From an uncultured Bacilli bacterium (GTDB taxonomy: Bacteria > Bacillota_I > Bacilli_A > RF39 > UBA660): a DNA stretch of 64,000 nucleotides. The position numbers and the translations under genes were made by a program. Below, in pieces: positions 7,899-16,500 of this stretch; within the stretch, counting starts at the first letter, position 1, and each line of letters starts with the position of its first letter. Below the pieces are notes generated by a model that was not told the DNA's origin, made no database searches, and saw only the letters and a program-made list of their open reading frames with translations. Location: the NCBI GenBank assembly GCA_934148845.1, contig CAKPDH010000002.1:124001-188000 (forward strand), given 5' to 3'.

Positions 7899-8180
7899 CT
7901 AATTTTCTAATTCATTAATTTTTTCAACTAATTTTTTCTTAAACTCTTTTTCTTCATAATCACTATATCCCATATAATAAATTTTATCTATTTGATCATG
8001 ATCAAATAAAAGATTTTGAGTAGAATTTATCATTCCTAAGGGATACATTACGCCTACATAATCATAAGTTTTATTTCCAGTTTCTTTGCCTTTAGCAGCA
8101 AATCCAATTATCATTACCCTTTTAGTTGCATTTTTTAATAAACACACAGTCCCAAGTGGTAAATATTTTTCTTTATTCAT
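7899..8180 (-). CDS. DUF4176 domain protein (T7SS-associated)
   Basis: A 93-aa protein with the DUF4176 pattern: YLPLGTVCLLKNATKRVMII, then YDYVGVMYPLG, an FDHDQIDKIYYMGY segment and an acidic/basic C-terminal helix. DUF4176 genes typically sit in Firmicutes type VIIb secretion and polymorphic-toxin loci. Its molecular role is not established. It is the last gene of the minus-strand substrate operon, directly before the terminator, and follows the 88-aa orphan after 10 nt. Confidence 0.75.
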   Translation of the reverse strand: MNKEKYLPLGTVCLLKNATKRVMIIGFAAKGKETGNKTYDYVGVMYPLGMINSTQNLLFDHDQIDKIYYMGYSDYEEKEFKKKLVEKINELEN

Positions 8181-8190
8181 CTTTGTCCTC

Positions 8191-8457
8191 CTATTTAAAT
8201 TTTATATCACCTTTTATTAATTTTGGATCAGTTAATTGTTTATACGTATCCAAAATTAAATCATTTGGTATATCTAAAAATTGTAATATATTAATAGCCG
8301 TTTCAAAAGATATGTAAAAAAAACATCGATCATTATTAAATAACTTTTCTAACTCAAATATTTTCATTATTTCTTTCTGATCAGTATTATTATTTAATGA
8401 TTTTTTCTTATCAGAAAGTATTGTTTTTAACATATCTATTTTATAATCTTTTTGCAT
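8191..8457 (-). CDS. Small orphan protein in T7SS operon, candidate immunity or chaperone
   Basis: An 88-aa, soluble, probably helical protein: MQKDYKIDMLKTILSDKKKS, later FFYISFETAINILQFLDIPN. No family is recognised. It begins 4 nt after the stop of the putative transglutaminase-like effector, the usual place for a cognate immunity protein; an effector-specific adaptor is equally possible. No signal peptide or membrane segment is seen. Confidence 0.55.
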   Translation of the reverse strand: MQKDYKIDMLKTILSDKKKSLNNNTDQKEIMKIFELEKLFNNDRCFFYISFETAINILQFLDIPNDLILDTYKQLTDPKLIKGDIKFK

Positions 8458-8461
8458 AATA

Positions 8462-10384
8462 TCACCCTAAATTTTTCACTATATCACAAGTCATTTTTCC
8501 TTTGCCACCATATATATACTCTGCTGTAGTACCATTTTGCAAATCAATACTAAAAGTTGTATATGGATTATTATTATGGTCAAAAAGAAGTTCAGTTTTT
8601 ATATTTGATATATCTGTTGAACTTAATGTATTTTTCATTCTTAAAAAATAACTTGTGCCTTCCATGTAATCTAAATCTTTCATTTGTGAAAATATTACTT
8701 TTTCTAATTTTTTTGATAACAATTGACCATTAGTAGCATTTGTATTTATTTGTAAAATTGAATCATATGTCTTATTAGTTGTAGCAAACAATTCCTCCAA
8801 TGATGTATAATTATAACCTAATTTTTGATCTATTGATGAAGTATCAAAATTTTGAGCATAAGAACGTAATTTAGCAGCATTTTGAGATCCTTGAACTAAA
8901 TTATTATCATTAAACATTTCATCTGTTATAGGCATGAAACCTCCTGACTTCACCCCTGTTTTTGCATTTACTAAATCATAACTTCCATTATATGGTTGCG
9001 TTGCATCTGCAAACCATTTGCTACCATCCTTTAATTCAAACACACACCATTGATGTTTGTTTCCCATAATTCTTGCATTAATACCTTGTTCTTGAAGTAA
9101 TTCACAATACATTTCAGACCAATTAGTACATATTATTTCTTTTGATTGAACATCATTTAAATCTACATGTAAATTTCTCCACTTACTTTGTATTTGTTGA
9201 TCTTTTTGATAATAAAAAAATTCTGTGCTATAAGATAATTCCTCATTTAATTTATTATATAAATATTTAGCTTTTTCTACATCTGTTAAATCTTTTGGCA
9301 TTCTGCTATAAATTTTTCTCCTTAAGTTTTTATCAGGTATGGCCTCTACTTCTTCTATAATATTATTTGATAAATTTGAACTGTTTTTATATTCTAAATT
9401 ATTTTCAAACTTATTATTTTTATATCCTTTAATTCCTTGTATTCCTGTACTTACGCCACCCACTACACTTGCTATTCCTGTTTGGAGTAATCCTCCTGAT
9501 TTATTATAATAGTCAAAATATCCTTCATATACTTTGTTTCCATTCTCATCTACTAAATCTTTTCCATATGCAAGATATTGTGTTGTTGTATTTACAATTG
9601 GTTCTGATGCTGATACCACTGCACCTAATGCTGTATTTTTTAATAATTGTCCTACTGTTTTTGAACTTGCTGATAATCCTTGCACTTTATCTAAAACTCC
9701 ACCCGATGCCGCACCTGCAATACCAGCTACAGTTCCACAAACTAATGCTTCATCAAAATCAGCACCGCTATTTAATGCCATTTCTGATGCACTACCAAAT
9801 GCGGTTATAGCACCTACACTAGCAGTTACTGCAGCACCTCCTGGTACACAAGAAATTGCTACATATGCAGCCGTAGTTCCTATTGCACTCCCAATTGTAT
9901 GAGTAACACCGTGCGCTATTTCATCATCTACATTTAACGCTTTTACTGATTCATCATACAATTTTTCAGTCCAATCATATTTAACAACATTTTCTGTATT
10001 TGATTTTATTTCTTCAGATTTTTCTTTATCCCATATAGATACTATCCCAGATGAAATAGCACCGCCAGCCATTATTAATGCATCTCCAACATTCTCAACT
10101 AATTCTAAGGCTCCACATACTAAAGAAAGACCAAATGTAACTCCATAATCTTTAATAGTATTAGCTATATTTAAGCCTTCTTCATACCATTCTTTTGCCC
10201 CTTCAGATTTACTTATTTCTTCTTCCAAATCTATAGAATTATAATCTATATCTTCATAAGTATCAAAACTATTTATACTAGTATCACTATAGAATTTTTT
10301 TTTAAATACACTAGAAGTATTATTAGTCTTAGAATCATATGTTTTAATATTATTTAATTTTACTTTAGTACTTGCAAAATCCAT
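8462..10384 (-). CDS. Putative T7SS effector with transglutaminase-like C-terminal domain
   Basis: A 640-aa protein in three parts: a polar N-terminus (1-65), an Ala/Gly-rich amphipathic-hydrophobic region (about 70-315) like pre-toxin regions of polymorphic toxins, and a C-terminal transglutaminase-like core. The triad is visible: Cys419 in IICTNWSEMYCELLQEQGI, His444 in NKHQWCVFELKDG, and Asp460 in WFADATQPYNG; the 16-residue His-Asp spacing fits the fold. A further 160-residue tail follows. It has no signal peptide, as expected for T7SS substrates. The ATG at 10384 is preferred over an upstream GTG because GAGG lies between them. Target unknown: protein crosslinking, deamidation or proteolysis. 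Confidence 0.7.
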   Translation of the reverse strand: MDFASTKVKLNNIKTYDSKTNNTSSVFKKKFYSDTSINSFDTYEDIDYNSIDLEEEISKSEGAKEWYEEGLNIANTIKDYGVTFGLSLVCGALELVENVGDALIMAGGAISSGIVSIWDKEKSEEIKSNTENVVKYDWTEKLYDESVKALNVDDEIAHGVTHTIGSAIGTTAAYVAISCVPGGAAVTASVGAITAFGSASEMALNSGADFDEALVCGTVAGIAGAASGGVLDKVQGLSASSKTVGQLLKNTALGAVVSASEPIVNTTTQYLAYGKDLVDENGNKVYEGYFDYYNKSGGLLQTGIASVVGGVSTGIQGIKGYKNNKFENNLEYKNSSNLSNNIIEEVEAIPDKNLRRKIYSRMPKDLTDVEKAKYLYNKLNEELSYSTEFFYYQKDQQIQSKWRNLHVDLNDVQSKEIICTNWSEMYCELLQEQGINARIMGNKHQWCVFELKDGSKWFADATQPYNGSYDLVNAKTGVKSGGFMPITDEMFNDNNLVQGSQNAAKLRSYAQNFDTSSIDQKLGYNYTSLEELFATTNKTYDSILQINTNATNGQLLSKKLEKVIFSQMKDLDYMEGTSYFLRMKNTLSSTDISNIKTELLFDHNNNPYTTFSIDLQNGTTAEYIYGGKGKMTCDIVKNLG

Positions 10385-10402
10385 TGACTCATTCCTCACT
10401 AA

Positions 10403-11776
10403 CTAAATATCATCTAGAATAATATTAACCTTACTATCTTCTGGTGTATATTTTTTTATGTTATTATCTAATGATTGTATATTTTGACTGTTAAAATTAA
10501 TACTATTACCATTACTATTTACATCAAATGATTTAATATCATCTAACTTATTCATATTATTTATATTATCTAAAGATATATTGTTATCACTTACTTTTGC
10601 TTCTTTTATGCTTTTGCTTAACAAAGTATCATTTAAGTTTGCATTAAATTCAAAATCATTTGTATTATTTTCTTTAATCTCATTTATATTTTTATTTAAA
10701 TTATTGCCAACATTATTCAAATTAGAATCAAATATAATATTATTTTCTTTAACATTATTATTAAAAGTAATATTATCAGTTAATCCATTTACTTCATTTT
10801 CATCAAACTTTATAGCTTGATGATTAGAGCTATGCCCTTTTATATTTTTATCTAATCCATCTATTATTTTCTTATCTATTTCTCCTATTTTACTATAATT
10901 TAAATTAATAGAATCTATATCGTCATTTACTTTTTTACTATCCACAGAATCAAACATAATATCAGTCTTCAATACTGATTTAACACTATTATCATTCAAA
11001 TGTGAATTTTTCATTTCTTTTTTTAAAACATTATCTATACTTGTTACAGAAGCACTTTTTTCTTGAATATTTAAATTATTTTTTAAATCACTAGCTACAA
11101 TATTATCTATTTTATTTGTTTGAACATTTAATTTTTGAACTGAAGTATCTTTAACTATTCCTGAAGTATTCATATAACTTAACTTCCAATTATAATTTGT
11201 TAAATTTATTTTCAAATTATACTCAGATATTTTTTTTACTCTGTATCTAGATTCTATAAGTTCATTTGATATTTTTTTAGAAAATAAAAATATATCATCT
11301 AATAATTCTAATACGTTTGATTTTATTCTATTAATTTCATTTCTCAAATTATATATTAAATTAATATTTGGAAAATTTTGGTTAAAATCACTTATATTAA
11401 TATAATTTAAGCTATTATTCATTAAAGTAACTATATTATTCAAATGATTCTTACAACTATTAATTTTAGTATCGTCAAACTTTAAATATATACTATTTCT
11501 TTTATAACCATATTTACTTAATACATTATCAATATTACTTTTAAATGTTTCTATTTCATTATATAGAGAATCTAAATAATATATATAATTATTAATTTCA
11601 TAACTATCTTTTTTTACTTTATTTATAAAAGAAACTGAATTGGCATCATTCCATGCAGAATCAGTATTTTTTAAGCCATTATATACATAATTAATATCCT
11701 CTAAACAATCATTTTTATTACTTCTATAACTAGAAATAGATTCATTTACTTGTGGTATATTTAATTTAAAATACAT
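10403..11776 (-). CDS. WXG-like, Asn-rich T7SS-associated protein
   Basis: A 457-aa protein. Residues 1-200 are a long helical hairpin with a WXG-type turn (SAWNDANSVSF, Trp42), as in WXG100/LXG proteins. Residues about 205-457 are strikingly Asn/Asp/Ser-rich and probably disordered, with recurring NNI, NLN and DSNxN phrases. No enzymatic domain is seen. It begins 8 nt after the 71-aa coiled-coil gene and ends 18 nt before the effector. It could be a secreted carrier or chaperone for the following effector, or a structural substrate. Confidence 0.6.
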   Translation of the reverse strand: MYFKLNIPQVNESISSYRSNKNDCLEDINYVYNGLKNTDSAWNDANSVSFINKVKKDSYEINNYIYYLDSLYNEIETFKSNIDNVLSKYGYKRNSIYLKFDDTKINSCKNHLNNIVTLMNNSLNYINISDFNQNFPNINLIYNLRNEINRIKSNVLELLDDIFLFSKKISNELIESRYRVKKISEYNLKINLTNYNWKLSYMNTSGIVKDTSVQKLNVQTNKIDNIVASDLKNNLNIQEKSASVTSIDNVLKKEMKNSHLNDNSVKSVLKTDIMFDSVDSKKVNDDIDSINLNYSKIGEIDKKIIDGLDKNIKGHSSNHQAIKFDENEVNGLTDNITFNNNVKENNIIFDSNLNNVGNNLNKNINEIKENNTNDFEFNANLNDTLLSKSIKEAKVSDNNISLDNINNMNKLDDIKSFDVNSNGNSINFNSQNIQSLDNNIKKYTPEDSKVNIILDDI

Positions 11777-11784
11777 GAAATCAC

Positions 11785-12000
11785 CTACATATTTTTTACA
11801 CGTGGTATTATTTTATTATTTAGACTATATATTTGATTATTTAATTTATCATTTAACACATTAATTTTTTCACTTTTAAATACTGTATCATTTATTTTTA
11901 TTGATTCATTTAATAATTCACTCGCCGTTCTTAACTCAGCCTTAGCATTTGTTAAATTATTTCTTACTTTATTCATTTTCATAAGTAATTTTTCATTCAT
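11785..12000 (-). CDS. Small coiled-coil protein of the T7SS operon
   Basis: A 71-aa, highly charged helical protein (MNEKLLMKMNKVRNNLTNAK and on). Size and helix content resemble the small helical partners that flank LXG effectors and bind their N-terminal helices. It is the first gene after the tandem hairpins at 12019-12077. SD is GGAG. No specific family is assigned. Confidence 0.55.
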   Translation of the reverse strand: MNEKLLMKMNKVRNNLTNAKAELRTASELLNESIKINDTVFKSEKINVLNDKLNNQIYSLNNKIIPRVKNM

Positions 12001-12018
12001 AATATATTCTCCACTCTT

Positions 12019-12051
12019 AGATAAGAACTAAAAAATTTTTAGTTCTTATCT
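12019..12051. repeat. 33-nt near-perfect palindrome
   Basis: AGATAAGAACTAAAAA is followed by its inverted copy TTTTTAGTTCTTATCT with a 1-nt centre. It lies between the WXG100-like gene and the 71-aa gene, 19 nt before the start codon of the latter. It may act as a second terminator, an mRNA processing site or an operator. Confidence 0.7.
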
Positions 12052-12077
12052 AAAAATAGTAATAAATTACTATTTTT
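12052..12077 (-). terminator. Terminator-like hairpin after the WXG100-like gene
   Basis: AAAAATAGTAA (12052-12062) pairs perfectly with TTACTATTTTT (12067-12077) around TAAA. On the minus strand the descending arm ends in five T, immediately after the stop of the 244-aa gene. Together with the next palindrome it can partly end transcription and favour the two upstream substrate genes. Confidence 0.6.
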
Positions 12078-12810
12078 AACTCCATCTTGAATTTCCTAAA
12101 TCATTTAATGATGTTTCAACATTTGAAGATGCTTTAGTTAATTCTTCTTTTATGTCTGCTGATGCTGTTGTATAACTTGAATTTGCAAGTTTTTCTAATG
12201 CTTCATTCATGTCTTTAACAGCAATTGTAACTTCGGCTATAGCACTACCAACTCTCTCAACATATGATTTAATATTAGCAGTTTGATCACCAAAGAATGC
12301 AGTATTTGCATCTATCTCTTGAAATAATCCATCTGTTTTTTGCTTGATTTGTCCAACAAATGTATTAACGGCTTCTTGAATATTAGCCTTACTTGATGCA
12401 TCTCTTAAACCTCTATCCTCATCATTACTTATTGTTTTAGGTTTAGCTCTAACAATTTGATCTTCTTTTTTAATTTTTGGAATATTTATGTTTATTTTTG
12501 ATTTTCCAATAGCTGATTTTCCATCTAAAATGTTTCTTGATTGAAAATCATACCAAGCTTGAGATAATCCCGCTATTGTATTAACGCATCCTTCAGCTAA
12601 ATTTGATGCATTTAGATAAAGATTACAAATTCTTTGCGCTAGTTTTTGCTCAAAATCTTGCTCATCTTCACCTACCCAATTTGCTTGTAATGCATCTACT
12701 ACACCATTCCATTGTTCATTTGTATAAATACCTAAATTTTTATAAGCAAGAGCTATATCTCTCATTAAATCATTAGCTTTACTTACATTATAACCTATTG
12801 CAAATGCCAT
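12076..12810 (-). CDS. WXG100-like T7SS substrate, extended (244 aa)
   Basis: A first helix-turn-helix with the WXG signature ANWVGEDEQDF (Trp45-Val-Gly) fills residues 1-95. A linker rich in Lys/Ile follows (98-140), then a second helical hairpin (145-235) with FFGDQTANIKSYVERVG. This makes it about twice the size of a canonical 100-aa EsxA. It has no signal peptide. It is the second gene after the substrate promoter and is followed by strong hairpins. Expected to be secreted by the EssC machine as a helical-bundle substrate. Confidence 0.75.
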   Translation of the reverse strand: MAFAIGYNVSKANDLMRDIALAYKNLGIYTNEQWNGVVDALQANWVGEDEQDFEQKLAQRICNLYLNASNLAEGCVNTIAGLSQAWYDFQSRNILDGKSAIGKSKININIPKIKKEDQIVRAKPKTISNDEDRGLRDASSKANIQEAVNTFVGQIKQKTDGLFQEIDANTAFFGDQTANIKSYVERVGSAIAEVTIAVKDMNEALEKLANSSYTTASADIKEELTKASSNVETSLNDLGNSRWS

Positions 12811-12824
12811 ATTTACCTCCCTAT

Positions 12825-13121
12825 TTAAATTTGACTAATACGATTCATTTGTGATTTTAAAGATTCATCTTGAAATTGATACCCTCTCTTAACATTTGTT
12901 AAGACACTAGAATAATTTGACATTACTTTATATATTTTTTCTATATTATCTCTTTCTCTTATAGGCCTATCAAAAAGATATTCAAGATCTGTGCCATCAT
13001 AACATTTATTTAAATTATTTATTGAATCTAATAATTTTATTTTATTATCATTAAATGAATCTAAATAATAATTATTCTTTTTTATAAGTGCATCAATATT
13101 ATCAATATTAACACCAATCAT
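12825..13121 (-). CDS. Small WXG100-like protein (98 aa)
   Basis: A helical hairpin protein of WXG100 size. At the expected turn it has CYDGTDLEYLF, that is Y-D-G in place of W-X-G. The start is the ATG at 13121, which follows GGAGG with 6 nt spacing; an in-frame ATG 21 nt upstream lies before the SD. It is the first gene downstream of a consensus promoter and a 5' hairpin. A heterodimer partner for the next WXG protein is plausible. Confidence 0.65.
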   Translation of the reverse strand: MIGVNIDNIDALIKKNNYYLDSFNDNKIKLLDSINNLNKCYDGTDLEYLFDRPIRERDNIEKIYKVMSNYSSVLTNVKRGYQFQDESLKSQMNRISQI

Positions 13122-13140
13122 ATTAATCCTCCATTTACAC

Positions 13141-13167
13141 ATAGTAGTATACCGGGTATCCTACTAT
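13141..13167 (-). promoter_or_regulatory. 5'-end mRNA stem-loop of substrate operon
   Basis: ATAGTAG/CTACTAT (7 bp) continues inward through GATACC/GGTATA with one mismatch around CG. With the promoter at 13172-13200 the transcript would start within a few nt of this hairpin. A 5'-terminal stem of this kind usually protects mRNA from decay. It ends 13 nt before the GGAGG. Confidence 0.6.
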
Positions 13168-13171
13168 ATCC

Positions 13172-13200
13172 AATATAACCTTTTGGTCTATATTTGTCAA
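13172..13200 (-). promoter_or_regulatory. SigA-type promoter of the T7SS substrate operon
   Basis: A perfect -35 TTGACA (13200-13195), a 17-nt spacer and -10 TATATT (13177-13172). It reads into the WXG-like genes and lies just after the yukD stop, separated from it by a terminator. Confidence 0.8.
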
Positions 13201-13220
13201 TAATTTTTTAAAAATTTCTT

Positions 13221-13256
13221 TTAAAAAAACATAATAAGACAATATCTTACTATGTT
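13221..13256 (-). terminator. Terminator of the essC-yukD transcript
   Basis: AACATAATAAGA (13228-13239) pairs with TCTTACTATGTT (13245-13256) with one mismatch, followed on the minus strand by seven T. It starts directly after the yukD stop codon. Confidence 0.75.
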
Positions 13257-13514
13257 TTATGTTAATATAATCTTTTTACCATTTTCTATATTTGTATCCC
13301 TAACTATACTAGAAATATTATACATTTTAGATTCCTGTGGATCATATAAATAATGATTGGTATTAATATCAAAATATGAATCAGATAACTCAAATACAGA
13401 CTTAACTATTAATTCTAAGACTTTATTTATAGTTTCATTAACAGGTATATAAATATTATACTCTTCATCTAAACTTGGAACATATAAATTAATTAACACC
13501 TTATTCTTCATCAT
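13257..13514 (-). CDS. YukD/EsaB-like ubiquitin-fold T7SS component
   Basis: An 85-aa protein with a beta-grasp layout: an N-terminal strand VLINLYVPSLDEEYNIYIPV, a helix with KVLELIVKSVF, and C-terminal strands ending in GKKIILT. YukD/EsaB is the cytosolic ubiquitin-like accessory protein of type VIIb systems. It overlaps the end of essC by 14 nt, so it is translationally coupled to it. Assignment rests on fold pattern, size and location. Confidence 0.75.
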   Translation of the reverse strand: MMKNKVLINLYVPSLDEEYNIYIPVNETINKVLELIVKSVFELSDSYFDINTNHYLYDPQESKMYNISSIVRDTNIENGKKIILT

Positions 13515-16500
13515 CAGTCACCTTTTTTCCAACTATTTTAATTAATTCAGCATCACCATTTTTTGATACCCAAGCAAATTGTTTATCAATTTTTTCTTTA
13601 AATTTATTATTATAATCATTTGATGATATAACGGTTTGTTCCATAAATCCTGGCCCAATCCATATACCATTTGAATTATTAGTAACACCTGAATACCAAG
13701 CCTCAAATCCAACTTTTTTTAATTTAAAGCTTGAATCTACAAAAAGTAAATTAAGGTTTGGAAGTGTTTTTATACCTTTAAAGAAACCATTAAATTTTTT
13801 GTCATTTAGGCTACCTTGGAATTTTTCAAGTCCTGCAATAATACAAAGAACTTTTATGTTTTTACCATCTATTTCTTTATCTAAGAACTGTTCAAATTTC
13901 AAAATAAATTCTTCAAAATTTTTATCAGCATAAGTATTAACTGTTCCACCTAATTCACTTAATTCTTGTTCAGTATCTATTAAAACAACCATATTTCCTA
14001 ATTTTCTTACACCATATATTATAGTTTTCAAGAAATCTTTACAATTTGAAACGTCCTTTGAACTTACAATGGTTGCTTTATCATTGAAGAAATTATAATC
14101 CATAATTTTTAAATTACGTTTAATCATACCAATAGGAAGTTTATTTATATTAGTAATAGAACTATCTAACATTTCTAGTGTTAATTCTTCTGGTAAAACT
14201 GGTATACTTAAAGCTTTTGTTTTACAATTTTTAAGTATTATATCAATTTTATTTTTTACATATTCAACCAAATTATCAGGAGTAGTTATTTGAGCAGTTT
14301 GAAACTCGTATACTTCCTCTCCACCCCTATATAATCCTCTACCATCAAATTGCGCTGGATATACATTTCCAATCTTTCCAAGTATATCAACATAGTCACT
14401 CTTATCTGGCATATCTAATACAAAAGTATGATGGAAATTACGTTCTATTTTGCTATATATACTATGTGAATTTGTTGCGCTTATCATAAATAAAATACCG
14501 TAACGTTCTCCTTCACGTGTTAGCTTTATAAGAGTATCTTCAAGGATTGAATATGATTCTTTGAATGAATCATAATTATTTATTATAATTAATTTTAAAG
14601 GTACGATCTTTCCACTATTTTTACAATATAGCTTATATTCACCATTATAGTCAGCAAATAGTTTTTTTCTTTCTTGTATTTCATCTTGTATTAAATTAAT
14701 TAATTTTAATAATTTATCTTTTTCAGCCGAATATACTATATCACCAATTTGTGGAAATTTTTCATATACTCTTAATGCTTCAGATCCAAAATCAATTACA
14801 TAAATATTAATATACTCAGGCTGATATCTTATACATAAGGAATATATAATTGATGATATAAACATCTCTCTATTAGTTCCTGACATTCCATATACTAAAG
14901 TATTTCCTTCTTCATTTAAAGGAAGTTTTAATATATCTTGATACTGTTTTGATGGTGCATCATACTCACCAATAATTGCAGTTACAATATCATCTTTTAC
15001 ATTATATTTTTTCATGATTTCTTCTACATATATGTTTTCACTTATAGCATCCATCCATAAATTCTTAGCCTTAACGTTTTCTTTTTTAGCAAGACTACAT
15101 ATATACCTCATTACATTAGATAATTCATCCCCATTATCATCCTGTACTTGACTTTCTTTCGTTTCAGATAAACTTTTTATTACATTACCAACATTATCAA
15201 CAATTGCAATAGACCTATCATATTTTTTCTTAACTTGATCTGTTGCAACATACATAGTACCAGCCCATCCTGATTGACCTAATACAAATATTTCATCATT
15301 ACCAACTTGAAGATAAAATCTTCCAGCATTTACTATATCCGCAGCATCTGGTCTTTTAAGCATTTCATTAGAGTCAGCCTTATCTTGAACTTTTAAACAT
15401 ACTCTAAATTTTGTATTTGACCAAATTTGATCATTAACTACACCACTTGGTTTCTGGGTTGCTAAAATTAAATGTACACCAAGTGAACGACCAATACGTG
15501 CAGCAGATATTAAATCATCCATAAACTCAGGTTGTTGTGCTTTTAATTCAGCAAACTCATCACTTATTATAAATAAATGTGGCATTGGCTCATCTATTTT
15601 ACCTTCACGATAAAATTTTTGATATTTATATATATCAATAGTACTCTCACCAAGCTTATCCCTTACTTCGTTAAAAACTTTTTGTCTTCTTTTTAATTCA
15701 CTATCTATACTGACAAGTGTTCTATTTAATGATGCCTTATCTAGATTTGTGATTGTTCCAGCAAGATGAGGTAATCTATAACCTTGTGTTTTATTTTCAA
15801 ATGCGCCAGCTAAGCCTCCACCTTTATAATCTATCAGAATAAACGCTACTTCATTTGGACTATAATTAATAACCATTGAAAGAATATAAGTAATTATAAA
15901 CTCAGATTTACCACTTCCTGTTGTTCCAGCTATTAATCCATGAGGGCCATGATATTTTTCATGCAAATCAAGCCAAATTGGATTTCCTTCATCATTAATT
16001 CCTACCTGAGCTTTAAGCGTTTTCATAGGATTATTAAGTCTCCATCTATTTAAAACATTAAGTTGCTCAACTTTACCAACATTATACATTTCAAGAAATC
16101 CTAAAGAGGTTGGTAAATTTCTAAGATCCTCTATAAATTCTATTGGTATATTTGATATAGTTTCAACACTTTTTGCTATATCAATATTATAATCGATTTC
16201 CTTTTGGAAACCTTGTTCATAATAATTTTCTTTTTCAATTGAAAGAATAGCTGCATTACCTTGTAAAGATATAAAATTCATACACTCACTAGGTAATTTA
16301 CCCAATCTATTTTCAACGCATATAATACTAAAGCCAAAATTTTCTTTGTTATTTAAAATTTTATCAATAATACCTACTTTTCTAATCATAGGATAATCAT
16401 CAGTAATTATTAAAAAATATGGTTTATATGTTTTTATTTCTTTATCCTCATTTTCAATTGCTTCAACTCCTTGCATAGCTCTTTTAATATACTCTTGTTC

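Noticed and set aside
9469..9902. Two long plus-strand frames opposite the transglutaminase-like effector gene
   Set aside because: They mirror the Ala/Gly-rich coding region of the minus-strand gene, lack SDs and have no recognisable motif.
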